A model generated the notes under the pieces. It did no database searches and was not told the DNA's origin. It saw only the letters and a list, made by a program, of their open reading frames with translations. The position numbers and the translations under genes were made by a program. Below are positions 25,903-39,270 of a stretch of DNA of 64,000 nt, piece after piece. The DNA is taken from contig NC_033631.1 in NCBI RefSeq assembly GCF_001540865.1, positions 12,533,089-12,597,088 on the forward strand, given 5' to 3'. This DNA is from Ananas comosus (lineage: Eukaryota > Streptophyta > Magnoliopsida > Poales > Bromeliaceae). How positions within the stretch are numbered: position 1 is the stretch's first letter; each line of letters begins with the position of its first letter.

Positions 25903-28900
25903 TTACAATTTCGAAGGCCGCTTCAATCCACAAGAGAAGTCTGGATCCTCCACCAAGTCAATTGTGAGCTCAGGATTGGGCGAATGCAACTCAAGTATGA
26001 CCTGTGAAACATAAAATATAATTAGCACAATTCAAAGCCAAACGAATGACAAAGCATTTATTAACAATCTTTTATTCATAGCCAGTCTTCAGATATTTGT
26101 AAAGAGTATGCTCTTTTCTACGAGCTAAATATACCAATAGCTAAATAAGACGACAAATGACAAAAATCTCAATTCCCAGGTGGTGAAAAGACAAAAGTAA
26201 TGAATGGGAATATAATTTCTTTTCAAAATAAATAGTGGCATTTTGCATACAATGACATTCCGGCCATGCTGAAGAATAGGTGCAGGGACATAAAGGGTGC
26301 ACTGCGGTCCTGCTAACTGCAAATTCATCAAAACCTCTTGTGATCCGAATGTAAATAAGAAAAAATAGTAAAGTTTCTCATCGACCAATTAGAAAAAAAA
26401 AAAAATCAGCAACTGTAAGCAATTAGTCAGCAAGTTAACCGTAGAGTTCTACCGGCCAGAATCGTCCAATGTTGAAGTTGTTCACAAAAGCAATCCCTTT
26501 GTTCCAACCACGGAATGATATGAATGTATCCTTAATTTCATTTTCTGGATCAAGAGTGAAATGAGCTTCATAAAATGCTGGTTCTTCTGACATGCTCTCT
26601 GCAATAATGATAACTTAAGACCACATTTTAGTGCCTGCTTAGCCTAACAACTGCACTACTTTATTTCGAAAAGCTGTAATTAAACATTCGGCAAACAAAA
26701 ATCTAGAACTTTTTTGAGATTTCAAGCCTCAAAAGCAGAAGCAATTTTTTGCTTCTGATTTTGTTGCTGCAGGAAGCTGTGGGATATATCTAATGAAGAA
26801 ACTGTTAGTGTTGTTTCAAAGAGCCTCCACTCACACAGCACTTATCGCATAAGCTCCAGTTAAGCCAAACAGGCCTTTAATATCATTTGAGGACTGTTTT
26901 TCAGTTTAGTGAAATAAGGTGATTAACTTCAAGAAGGGTTACCTGAAGAAAATGCTTTCTTGAGGTGATTATTTAAACTGGCTGAAATTGAAAGTTTATT
27001 AGCTATAGCTCCTGGAAGTAGCTTAATTACACTGAGCCTTGAAAGGTTGCCCAATCCATCAAATGTAATTGGATAGTGCTTCCACCTTTGGAGGATGGAG
27101 CCATCTACTGTAACGGCAGACAGTATTCCCTGAATTTCAAGCATGTGCATCAATAACAAAACCCATACAATAGTTAATCATCAAATTAAACGCAAGATAT
27201 TTGGTCTTACAAAATTAGCATCTACTTCTGGTATACCATTTGCAGTATCTGTACCATGCTAATTATTAGCTTCACTAGCTTAAAAGTGTGTAGATAACGA
27301 CCAACAGTAAGAATAATTAATATGGTAGAGTATCTGCACAGTGTAGCACTCTTACTACAGTCAGAGTAAGGAGGATAATGAAATGGAAACTGGAAACTCA
27401 TTTTCATATGCTATCATTCACATGTCCTGGTTAAATAAGGAGTACCTTCCTGTCATAGATATATGGTCCATAATTAATACGACCCATGTTTTCCACCTGC
27501 CAAAAAGAAAGAGCACACATGAGCATAGGTAGGAGAGAATACCGACAGAAATAAAGGAGTTGATGATAACAGTAGCTAAGAGCGTTGATAATAAGAAGCC
27601 AAGCCACTGGTTCTGCAATAGTATGGTGTTTGGGATGTTGGTGGTTCATGCCCATTAACCCAAAAAGGATTGAAAAAAAAAAAAGAAAGAAAGAAAGAAA
27701 AGAGGAGGAAAAAAAAAAAAAAACTCTACAGAGATAGTGGAGTGACACATAATCAAGTTTACTTCTCTTCTGCCAAAACCAGCAAAGCAATACATTAATT
27801 ACACAACCAAAGATTTGACTTCAATAGAAGTAAGAAATTTTTACCATAATAAACAAGCTGGTATTACATGAACACTTTAAGTTAGGGATTGCTAGTTTTT
27901 TATTCGACCATCTCTCAATGACGCCAACATATGTTGGATTCTTTATACCATCAAGCGAGCAAGCAACAAACACTTGAGCTCTGTCATGTACCTGCGGTTG
28001 ACTTCATAGTTAAGCCACAACCGAACTATAGAATAGAAATAAAAGAAATATGAACAATTAATAATACAAACCTTTGGGATCGAAAGAACGCTATTGGCTT
28101 TCTTTCCTGAGTACTCTGAGACGTATAATAAAAAGCCCGACATCTGAATAACATAAAACATACTACAAAGAATTTCAGAACAGCATTCGGAAACAGCAGC
28201 CAGTCAAAAAGCAGAAAATAAGGGGAAAAAATGACTGTGTGCAGTGGCTGCTCTACCTGGCCCGCTAACTCCATTGCGACAGGCTGTTCAGTTTCAAGGA
28301 CCTTCATTGGATCACATACGGCATAAAGAACCTCAAACAAAGAGACAATCTTGCGGACTTTCAAAGGCCCATAGCTTGCTCTTTCGATAAGCAAAGGAAA
28401 TTGGCGAACAGATCTCCTAGTATATTTATGAATTACTCTGCTCAGTGCTGCGTTAAACCATCTCGTGGATATTACAAATTGGCTCTAAGTTTGATCTTAT
28501 GGTATACTGGTCTAAAAATTTGACTCCAACGGAAGTTACTTCTAATTATGCATCCAAGGATTATACTCCCTTTGGTCGAAAAAAATCTATATAGCTAGGT
28601 TCTACAGCCACGTTCTCATTTCATTAAACTTCTTTTTTTATTCTATGCTACCACCAAAGAAAGCCCTAGAGTACTTTTCAGTTTTTGATCTCCATAAAGT
28701 TTTAAACTATTCCTTCTGCAGAAACGAGGTAGCCAAGGAATATAAACTAATTAGATTTGTCACATATGAAGAATGAGAGTTTAAAATTGGCTCGAACATG
28801 CCTTTAAATTTTGGATTATCCACGTCACCATATTCCTTAATCGGTGCATCCTACAAAGCAAGAAAACAAATTGCAATTAATTAACCTAAGATAGGTTTTA

Positions 28901-31900
28901 AATTAGTACAAATTTCTCAAAGAGCATTTCTCACATAATCATAAGAAGTAAGGTCAGGCTTGTAATCAGATTCATTTTGGCCAGTATTTGCACCACTGAA
29001 AAATCCAAAATTGGTCCCCCCATGAGCCATCTGGAGATATAACCCCTTTATGCAATGGATTGTATAAAATCACAAACACAATGCAGTAAGCATGGATCAG
29101 AACAGACATATAGTACAGCAGAACCATTCAGAGACAAAATTCTTTGAAGAGCTTTGGCTGTAAAGTTGGCATCAGTTGTTGCAATATTTTCCCCCCAGTG
29201 AGTAAGCCATCCGGTATAAAATTCTCTGCAAAGAAAGCGCTTTTAATGATGATTAAGAATCACATCACAGGAAAGGGTCATGATCTACTGACGCTGATAG
29301 CGGAGGTGATTTCCCAGGCAAGTTATACTTCTTCTGTAACTTAAAGATGGGCCATGGATCGTCACCCGTTGTAAAATCCACAGCTGCATGCAAAGTGGTA
29401 AATTGTCATATGATAAATGAAAGTGGCGTATAGAATGAGCACTAAGACTTCCTCGTCGAATTTTTTGCTTTTAGCACATGTAATGTATCTCTGCAGCTTT
29501 AAAAGTTTAAATACATAAAGGTACCATTTTATGCTGTTAATTTTATTTTCAACAATCAGCATGCAGCTACCGAGGTTTTCTCAGTTCAGTTTAAAATAAA
29601 CTGACACCAGAAAAGAGACAGATCCAACAAAACGATTTGTGTGAAACAAAACGTTAAGAGTACTGAACAAACTACGGCAGTTATTACAAGGAAAAGAAAG
29701 ACGAAAGAGGCTTAGAACTTGTTACAGATCAAGCAGTTTCCTGATAAAGGAATGCCCGAGTATCTTAAATATAGATATATTACCAGCAAATCTGCAATCT
29801 TCAGATAAGTGCTACTTTACCATATATCATAATTGTACCAAAAGAATTTCTTAAGAAATTCCCTCTAAAATGTCATAGTTCAGTATTTTAGAGACTTAAA
29901 CACTAAAAATTTGTATCTGACTGCAAAGAATTTTAGCTGTCGCAACTAAACTAAGCTTTCATTCACACTATGTCATTTAAATCCCAAAAACAAACTATAT
30001 GAGATTTGTCATATGAAATTTGACATGAGACTGAATCACTATAATTACCTGCAAAAATGTCCTTCTCAGGAATAGTTCCCTTTTCTAGTGTATCTTTAGA
30101 TCCCCCGTCAGTAGTATACCTGCGACATAAATTAAAAGCAGATCTCAGATTAATGAACACTAGCTCCAGATTAGATGAACGCCGCCATTTTGATCATGAC
30201 AACTCGCAAGAAAACTGGAGAGATTTTAAAGCTTATAAGACACATACCTACATTCATCTAAACATACGATTAATAACAAACTGAATGTACTATGTGGTAT
30301 TCTATAGGGTGTAAACATAAAGTACATACAAAATAGTGTCGGTCCCAAGGTGCCTTCTCGCTAAGTCCACCAGGTGATGAAGATAATTCCTGTCATCTCC
30401 AAATGAGCCAAATTCATTTTCAACCTATCAAATTTGCTCTAAGGTCATCTATCTTGTAGGGTCAGAAAATTGGTAAAAGTAAGTAGCTGCATCACAACAC
30501 ATACAATTTTAGAACAAAACTAAAGATCCAGACAACAACAGCAATAATCAACTTGCCTGCACCATAATTACGGGACCTCCATTAGCATATAGCAAGGGTG
30601 CTACTTTAGGAAGTAAAGTTCCCCACCACCTATCTACCTGTAAAACTCAGAAAATGTAAATCACAAACTAGTCCTATCTTTTCTAAGAAAAGATATTCCC
30701 AACAATCTCTGCGACCCAAGCAAGTATTTCAGATACACAAGTTTGCAATGAAACTAAAGAGTATGCATTTACTCTGGTTTACAAACCAGGTTAAGAAAGA
30801 TGAAGCCAGATACAGTCTAGAACAGTGTCAGTATGAGTCATAATTTAAACATAAAGAAACTTCAAGAACGATACTTTGTGCTTTGAATTGACTGATTAAT
30901 ATCTAATCGATGTGGCCTAATTCCTTGGTTGAATCCTCCAAATAGGTTAAGTGTTAACCCAGGAATATAATCAAGCAAATTTTGTATGCTCTGATAAGTG
31001 AAGGAACTTGCAAATGAAAGGAAGGTGGAATCTGATGATCGTAGATTCAGAGGAGGTTGTATGGCAAGTAACCAAGCAGGAAAACCTCCCAAGTCCCATT
31101 CTGCACCCAAAATGCATGCGAAGTCCAGTCATATAAATAGAAGTATAAAATAGATTAATAAACAGAAACAATAACAAAAGGCAGACCAAATGTACAGTAC
31201 AATGCAACAGCCATTGCCTCTATATTTTGTACAATTGTTCTTGATAGACAGACTAAAACTGTTAGCTGGCTATTGCATTTGGGAATATTCCTCAGCGTAA
31301 GTTGAATTTCTCTAGATGTCCACAAACTATGACTGGCGTGCTCAATTATTTATGAGTTGTTAAAATAAATAGGGGTACAAATTACCTGCACATATGTATG
31401 GACCAGCACGGAGCATGACAAGAAAACCTAACTCCTGTGCAAGCTCCAGAAATGACTCAAGATCGGCAATACCCTCGAAGTTCCATCTCTGTGGCTGTGG
31501 TTCATGTAAATTCCAAGGAACATACGTTTGGATCGTGTTCAAGCCCAGTGCCTTAGCTCGTAAGAGTCGGTCTCTCCAGTACTGCAATCACAAAGCACAC
31601 ACTGCAAAGAAACTCAAAATAGAATATAATTTTCCGCAGGGGGTGGGGGGGAGGAGACCTTAAAGTAAACTATTAGAAAAGAGATAAAGCTGATCAGGTA
31701 CTTATAAATAGTAGCTCTACATATCAAATTAAATTCATGTTTAACTGAAACAGGACAAACTAGAATCAAGTTTTTGCTGACAATGGAACTCTAAAGTAAC
31801 AAAGACGTCTAATATGTCCAATATGAGGGCTTCGATTACACAACAAAAGCAATGTGAGATCGATAAGCTTTCTTGCAAATTGACGTAGCTGTAAAAGCTA

Positions 31901-32298
31901 AGTGATAGGCGATACCTCAGGAACGATTCGAAAATAATGCACATCACCACCGATAATCCGAAACGGGCGATCATCCTTCCAAAACATGTCATCCTCGATC
32001 CAGAATCGCCGAGAACTAACCTGATGCTTTGGATTGCCAATGTTAACAAAGGAACTACGAGATAAGATCTGTAGATTCTGATGTTGTAACTACTCCGATT
32101 CTAGGCTTTTAGCTTCCATTTGGGGGTTTGAGAAAGGACGTAAGGAGAGAGGGGAGAGTGGTAAGAGGAGCTTACCGAGGAGCCATGGCGGGGAGAGAAG
32201 GGAAAGGGCGAGGAAGAGGAGGAGGAGGAGGAGGAGGAGGCGAGAGTGAGGATGGTTAGGAAGGGGAGAAGGATCTCGAAGCTTCTTCTCGAGGCCAT
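25903..32298 (-). CDS. BGAL17: GH35 beta-galactosidase, BGAL17-like
   Basis: Beta-galactosidase of the short, metazoan-like plant clade. Exons in transcript order: 32298-32176, 32020-31916, 31581-31386, 31100-31012, 30637-30557, 30424-30330, 30119-30049, 29383-29293, 29225-29108, 29030-28935, 28850-28802, 28447-28257, 28143-28072, 27991-27845, 27496-27446, 27129-26943, 26598-26453, 26316-26251 and 26001-25903. That gives 690 residues, close to the 697 I recall for Arabidopsis BGAL17. An N-terminal hydrophobic run ([14 protein letters not shown]) suggests a signal or anchor. [15 protein letters not shown] gives acid/base E202; LSAEFYTGW gives nucleophile E285. The C-terminus has the jelly-roll pattern [20 protein letters not shown]. 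Introns after exons 4, 5 and 11 begin GC, not GT. Exon 1 is the least certain part: an ATG at 32188 in another frame, with a different acceptor, could also lead into exon 2. Confidence 0.92.
26633..26874. mobile_element. hAT-like MITE in BGAL17-like intron
   Basis: About 240 bp with inverted ends: GCCTGCTTAGCCTAAC on the left against GTTAAGCCAAACAGGC on the right. The interior contains the AGCAGAAGCA word and an inverted copy of it. It lies wholly within the intron between the exons at 27129-26943 and 26598-26453. Confidence 0.5.
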
Positions 32299-32782
32299 CC
32301 AAAGCTTTCTCGGGCTCGTAGCGCCTCGAATGGAGAACGAGGGAGGAGGCTGTTGGAGCATAGATATTGTGTTTGTTTGTTTGTTTTTTTTTTTTTTTTT
32401 TTTTTTGGGGGGGTGTGTTTTGTAACATTTTTTTAAAAAAATAAATATATAAATAGAGAGTATTAGATTTTTTTTTTTTACTTGCATTATTTTAGTTATT
32501 TAATATAAATTTTTAAGTAAATGTATTTTAATTTTTTTTTTAGAGAGAGTGAGAATTGTCTAATCATAAAACTACGGCGACTATAAATTTGGAATTGTAC
32601 AAACTTGCAATTAACAAGTACAATTTGGCACTCGTGATTTTTTGTAATCTTGCAATTGACAAGTACAATTTGGTACTCGCGACTTTTTATAATTTGATAG
32701 AATTGCTGCATAAGTATAATTTCTCTCTCATGTATTTTTATTGAAATAGGTATTTGGTGCTTGGGATATCTATATAAAGTTA

Positions 32783-32945
32783 TTGGTTGATAAAAGGCTC
32801 TATAGTTGATATCCAAGATTGTAATTTCAAATCTAATTATTTTATATTTTCAGCTAAACTTGCTTTTTAAAAAATAAACAAATTTCTAGCTATATTTATT
32901 TTTTAAAAAAATAAACGAATCGAATAGTATATTATTTTTTAAAAA
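32783..32945 (+). mobile_element. Degenerate SINE copy with internal duplication (copy 4)
   Basis: GTTGATAAAAGGCTC..TAGTTGATATCCAAGA, then TTATTTTATATTTTCAGCTAAA, follow the main SINE consensus. The 3' part (TTCTAGCTATATTTATTTTTTAAA...ATAAACGAA) is present a second time, so the tail seems duplicated. It lies in the spacer upstream of the BGAL17-like gene. Confidence 0.55.
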
Positions 32946-33000
32946 AATATTAAACTATTTTACTATATTCTAACTCTTTAAGGTTTATTTTGGCGTACTC

Positions 33001-33056
33001 TACTGTCCTACCCGGGGCAGAGCTCATTTACTGTCCTACCCGGGGCAGAGCTCATT
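33001..33056. repeat. Perfect tandem duplication of 28 bp
   Basis: The 28-bp unit starting TACTGTCCTACCCGGGGCAG occurs twice head to tail (33001-33028 and 33029-33056) without a mismatch, inside otherwise AT-rich spacer DNA. Recent slippage or repair is the simplest cause. Confidence 0.9.
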
Positions 33057-33903
33057 ATATAGAAGGCAAAAACGTATGGAACTTGCTCTAATTATGGCCC
33101 ATTTAATTTTTTAAAAATTTAATTTTATCGTCTAACTATTTAATTTGTTTAATTTGAATTAATCAACTTGGTTTTAAATTTTAAATATATTTTATTTTTA
33201 CAAATTTAGTTAATATATTTCATGCAAATCTTATATATATATATATATATATTTATTAAATTAAGTAATTAGCTTAAGTTTTAATAACAAAGTACTGTTG
33301 ATTTTAAAAGATTAGACAGTAAATTTAAAACTTTGAAAGACTGAGGAACCAAATCAAAATAGTTCATAGCCCAGATATTTGTTTTATATATTTTTACCGT
33401 ACTAGAAATATTATTCGCCTCGCATGCTGTATATATCCCATAATGTTTATATACCTCTATCGTGGAAACGATTCAAAATCAAAATTTGATTTTATTCAAT
33501 ATTATTGTATAATATTTAGAATATTCAAATATTAAAAATAAATAAACAATACAAATTTGAATGTCGTTTTTCTAATAAATCCATTTAATCTTTAGGCAAC
33601 GGTTTTTTAAAATCTAAATAACTCATCATATCCAATTTTAACTAGAATCTGGAATATTCTTTGCTCAGATGTGTGTTACAAATACGCCAATAACTCATGA
33701 TATCCAATTTCAACTTCGAAATATCATATCATCTTATTTATTATTTAATTACTTAATATTAAATATGGTGCATGAGGAAGTAGGGATACACCTGGAGCAG
33801 GTAATAGTTTTTGTCGGAACAGCGAAGCGTGATTATTACAAGTAGCAGAGTGGGAGAGTCGAAGCACGGTGACCATCACCGAGCAATTCCTTTCCTCTTG
33901 GGT

Positions 33904-36900
33904 ATGGCGCAGCCCCTCTCGTCCGAGAAACCCTCCGATCTCCCCGGTAAACTCCCCTCTCTCTCTTCCCCACCCCCGATCTATCGCCTCGGTGATTAGG
34001 GTTTTACGGCGTTCGATGTGTCTCGGAATCGTTCTCGATTCGATGAACATATCCTATTTTTCCTCGATTTTTATGATCCGACCCCTTGTTTGTTTTTTTG
34101 TTTTTGTTTTTTGTGTTTTTGGCGAATGATCTTAAATCTTGATCTCTCGTGCATCTGTCATTGTAGTAGCTTTTGCCTTGTTAGAAGATCGAAGAACTGT
34201 GATTGCGTTGATGCTTTCTCTAAAGCAGAATTTGATGTCGAGTATTATTGGAATTTAAATGCACAGTGCTGCTACACTTTTGTACGACTTTATATTTTGC
34301 TTGGGGAATGAAGGGAATTGATGAGTTGATCTCATGATGTTTTCATGCATAAGTTGAGTGAGAGATTTCTCTGGAAGAGGGCACTAGACTATGAAAACAA
34401 TTCGGTGTTGATTATATTCAATTGAATAATTAGTCCTTCGTAGTATTTTATTAAATTTTGTGTTTACTTGTGCCTCCTGGTTTGCTTGTTGTGGATTTTG
34501 TGTGTCAAGTAGGAGATTTAAGATTGAGAAAAGGGGAAAGAGGAGCAGCTAAGTCCCAACCTCTGAACTTAGGGTTTTAATCATTTTGTTGTGGCCCACT
34601 GATGAACTGTTTTTTCTCAGAATATGTAATAGATCTTAGGTGTGAGACTAACTTTGTTAAGAGATGGTATCGTACAGATCAGAGAATCTCACGTCTACCA
34701 AACATAGGGGCTTAATAATGATTAATCTTGATGGGATAGGTACTTGAGCCTACATATTGCTGCTTTCTAGTTAGAACACGGAAAAATTTGAGAAAGTTCA
34801 ATTTTGACAATGGGAGCAGTGTGAATTTGTTATCTTTTACGTATAACATGCTAGATGCTTAATGTCTAATGATCCTTGCTCTGTTATTGTTTATGGTACT
34901 TTTATTATGTCTTAACTCAACTGAATGTTCTAGAGATATATGAATTCGTGCTACTTCATATGCACTCATTGAAATTCTTTCTATGCCGAACTTTATAGTT
35001 TCAATGTCCTCTTTACATGTTCTGTAGCATCTTAAATCTTAACACTTTTGCTTCTGAAAAACGTGATGAATATGTATCTTACAGTCATCTCCGAACAAAG
35101 AATTTTAATACCAAACAAGTACGGAGAAAAGCTTGCTGGAGTGTTGCATCAAACTGGTTCCAAGAAGCTTGTGATCTTGTGCCATGGATTCCGGGCTTCA
35201 AAGGTTCTTTTCTTTATTATCTCCATATGAGATTTTTTTGCAAGGCTTATCATGTATGTTATACCTCCCATGTAACTTAGTGCGAGCCATCTCTTTCCAT
35301 GAATAAGTGGCCAATTTCATTTCCATTTATGTCCCGAATTTGCTTGCATTTAGTTATCAAAAGAGTTTAATGTTTCAATGATAAAGTTGCACAGTTACCA
35401 ATTTCGATCTTGCATCTGAAAATATTACTACTTCCAGGAAGATAACATTATAGTTAACCTCACTGCCTCATTGACAAGCCAAGGAATCAGCACCTTCAGC
35501 TTTGATTTTGCTGGAAATGGGTAAGCTTTGTGTAGCCGGAATCCATTGTTCATTTAGGTTCACTACTAGTATATTTCAGTATATTCTGCTTTATATGGAA
35601 GGCTGTCACTAGACGTTTCTTGCCTTTTCTTTTACCCTCTCTGAGGTCTCTTTGAATGTTGCCTCCAAGTAGAAAGGTCTAAGATTGCGAAAAGATGCAC
35701 ATGAATATGTTCCATGTCACTTGCATACTAAAGAAGAATAGTAGCCCTAAATTTTATCAACAATATTATGCTGCCATTCTTTTACTACTTTATTTTATAT
35801 ATATATTTTTTGAAGTGAGATGAATTTATGCCATTATTTGGTGCTTGTCATCAGTATTGGTTATGTATGGAACTCTCATAGCATGCTAATTATGATCTTT
35901 AGGGAAAGTGAGGGCGAATTCCAGTATGGCAACTATTGCAGAGAGGCTGATGACTTGCGTGCTGTAATTTCATATCTTTCTGAGCAGAAGCATGAAATTG
36001 CTGCCATTATTGGACACAGCAAGGGTAGGAGGTTTTTCTCCTTTGTTTCATTGGTTACATTGGTCTTTAAAGTTTCGGGAACCGCACACAAACACTATCA
36101 GACACATTAATAGCTCCCTCATATATGTATTTTGAGCCATCACACTGACAAAATGTTTTTCTAGGAGGAAATGTGGTGCTCCTATATGCTTCGATGTATC
36201 ATGATGTACCTATTGTCATCAATTGTTCTGGACGCTTTGCCTTAGATAGAGGTATTGAAGGTCGCTTGGGGAAAGAATTTATGCAGAGAATAAAGAGAGA
36301 TGGTTTTATTGATGTGAAGGACAAGACAGGTAGACCTTCAACTGCCATATAAAACTTTTAGTTAGCTTCCGATTTCATCTGCACTTTTTTTTAAAAGCAT
36401 TGCAATATCCTTTTCAAAATAAATTGATGGTATTTTTGTTTATTTATTCGAGCATGTTGCTAATGTTTACATGGTATCGGTAACATATTTAACTCCATGT
36501 TAGATGTATGCTTATCCAATTGATGGTTGTTGATACTAGTAATCTTCTTGTCTAGCTCTGCATATATAACTCCACTCCCTCTGTAGTTTCTTTCTTCATA
36601 CATCCTTCTTTGCAGCACCTCTTAGTTCCTATCACATATTTAAATGGACAATTTCGACTAAAATCTAGTTAACTAGCCATGCCTGATGTAGATGTACACT
36701 TAGTACGGTAGTTTTGGTGCTAACTATTAGATTTTCATTTGTTATATCCCAGGAAAAATTGAATACCGGGTGACAGAAGATAGTTTAATGGACCGATTAA
36801 GCACAGATATGCATGCAGCAAGCCTTTCCATTGACAAAGAATGCAGGTTAAGCACCTTTTACTGCTATGTACGAAGTTTTTATCTTTGTCTTTTCATGCT

Positions 36901-37993
36901 AAGGTGGTAATTGTTTGTTAGATAAGATTGTGTTCAGACCTATTACCCCAGCAATCTCCTCGAAGTGTTATAATTGGCAAACAAATTGGATCAAATAACC
37001 AAGTTTACTACAATATACTTGCATGTGTATCTACATGAAACGAGGTTTACTACTGCATCCTTCATGCAACTTTTGAAGAAATTTGGTGTATTTTGATTCT
37101 CCAAGTCCAAAGTCGTATCAAACATTTGTCTTTGCAGTTTACTTGAGGGTCCATCACCGCATAAGTTGTCTTAAGTTTTGAGGCCTGTGCTTATTACCCT
37201 TTGAACTGTTGCTCAAATTTTCGCCCTCTTGTAGATATTTTAGAGCTTAAAAGCTACTTGATTTTTTTTAGCAATCATAGTTATTCTTATGTTTCTACAA
37301 CAATAAAGTTAATCTTGGTTGATTTATTGGTTTAGGCATCACTAAATAGATTGCTGTAAACTCTATGCTTGTCATATAAGCTTTTGTACTTCCTGTTGAA
37401 AGGCATGTTCAATTTGTTTGGTAATTTCTTGACTCATTTGACCTTGTCATCACACAAGTTTCACATTGCAACTTTAGGCATTGTTTGGTATTGATACCTT
37501 CTTTTTTTTTTCCTTGAATGCTAACATACCAGCAGAAAGGCTTTCTTTTTGTTGCATCGCATAATTACTTTTCTTTTTGTTGCTTCCAATTTTTTGTTTT
37601 GTTTTTTTGCCAAAGAAACACTTGGATTTAGCAATTACAAATAACCCACCATTCCTTCCTGCACTATATCATGTAGAAATTTTATTTAAAAAAACAAAAA
37701 AAGGGGGCAACGATACCAAACTAGGCCATAGTTTTCTACTAATTTATAATTGTGCAGTCTTTATCTACAGGGTCTTCACTATTCATGGCTCAGAAGATGA
37801 AATCATACCAGTTGAAGACGCCTTAGAATTTGCGAAGCTTATACCAAACCACAAGTTGCATATTGTTGAGGGCGCCAACCATTGCTATTCTGCACATCAG
37901 CAAGAGTTGGCTTCACTTGTAGTGGACTTCCTAAAATCTAATCAGGTAATACCTACAGGAAAAGAAAATAAAAAGTTGCCTTCAAGATTATGA
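33904..37993 (+). CDS. Alpha/beta hydrolase (serine hydrolase) superfamily protein
   Basis: Seven exons: 33904-33946, 35085-35203, 35438-35520, 35903-36024, 36165-36329, 36753-36846 and 37771-37993 or 37945; all GT-AG and frame-consistent, 213 residues to 37945. It has the alpha/beta-hydrolase layout: CHGFRASK (oxyanion-hole HG), nucleophile elbow GHSKG with S121, acid candidate D218 in HGSEDEIIPV, and H246 in GANHCY. It is a plant serine hydrolase of unknown substrate (esterase or acyl hydrolase is possible), probably cytosolic because no signal or transit peptide is visible. The end is uncertain: reading on gives stop 37993, while donor CAG|GTAATA at 37945 could join an acceptor at 38277 to add VGDAS and stop at 38294. 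Intron 1 is over 1.1 kb. Confidence 0.88.
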
Positions 37994-39270
37994 ATCACAT
38001 TCAATGAACAATTTAGATTCATGTTTCTTTGCTAATTAAGAGCTCTCAAAACTTAAAAAAGCTTTTGGCTTGTTAATATACTATTAATTTGTTACCATCA
38101 TTAGTTTAATAAATCTAACATATTGTTGGTTTTGTTTTATTTTAATACACAAAATCAAGTAGAAAAGGGATGTAAGATTTTTCTATCTTGTTCTACAGTT
38201 GATGAGATGTGTATAAAACAATCTATGAGTGCTTCTGAACATGCATCGTGATGACAAATCAGTTTAATTACCACAGGTGGGGGATGCCTCTTGAGGGTGA
38301 GAAGAATAAATTACGAACCTAGAAACTACTACACGGGGTCAAGAAGAATCACTGCAGGATATGATTCCAAACTTTCTCATGTACTAGTAGATGTTTGGCT
38401 ATGTTTATTCTGAAAGTGGCTGTTGTCGCAAACTTGTTCTCTAAAATAAAAGTGCCATTCAAACTAATAGTAGTAAAAAAAAAAATTAAGAAGAGGATAA
38501 TTTATCCATGTAGACAGTGTTAGACAGTTTAATATATAAACGATTTGATCGCTAAACTTAATCATATCATGGTTGACCGGCCGTGACTAAGGACTGCTGG
38601 AAGGTAGCACCGCCTGGGTATTGAGTCACCTCAGAAGAGTAGAAAAGTACGAACTATACTTCAAATATTAACAAAACGATGCATCAAGTAACCATTTACT
38701 ACACCACGCGCACGCACCTACATACCTTCTACTTCATCACGCGCGCAAACGTGCACGCACCCGTTTGTCGTTTCATCACCACGCGCACGAGTGCAGAAAA
38801 ACAGGCCCTCCAGCAAGCCGCTGTTAACAGGTAAAACAGGTCCTCCTGCAAGCGGCTGTTAACAGGGACTCAACAAGCCACTACTAACGTTACATAGTGT
38901 TACATTACACTAAAATTTGAACAAGGGCACAAAAATAAAAAGATGCTGATAGAGAGTGGTAGAAGATTGAAACAAATCAAACAAATTTCACCACTGCAAG
39001 CACAAGTATGAAGTTTTTCTTCTTTTTTTTTGGCGGGCAGCAGGGAATCTTCAAAACCACTCATAAAATAATGCAAAAGAAAAAAAAAATCTTCACAGCC
39101 ACTTGTGATTGTAAGTAAGCGCAACAAAAGAACCACCAACATACATGATTAAAAGAACAGCAGAAACCCCTATTTTTCCTAAATATGCTTGCTGAGGTAA
39201 CAAGAGGAAGGGAACAGAACAAAACTACTATCTACATAATATCTCCTAACAGCAATAGAGCTGCGGCAAC
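37994..39270. other. Convergent spacer between hydrolase and NAP1 genes
   Basis: Holds the 3' flanks of two converging genes. Between 38690 and 38880 are GCGCACGCAC-type imperfect repeats and two copies of a segment with CTGTTAACAGG. No gene is seen. The minus-strand open frame 38900-39142 has no recognisable domain. Confidence 0.5.

Noticed and set aside
38690..38880. Repeated GCGCACGCAC and CTGTTAACAGG segments as a possible CRISPR-like or regulatory array
   Set aside because: Units are irregular in length and spacing, only two or three copies, in a plant genome; ordinary simple duplication.
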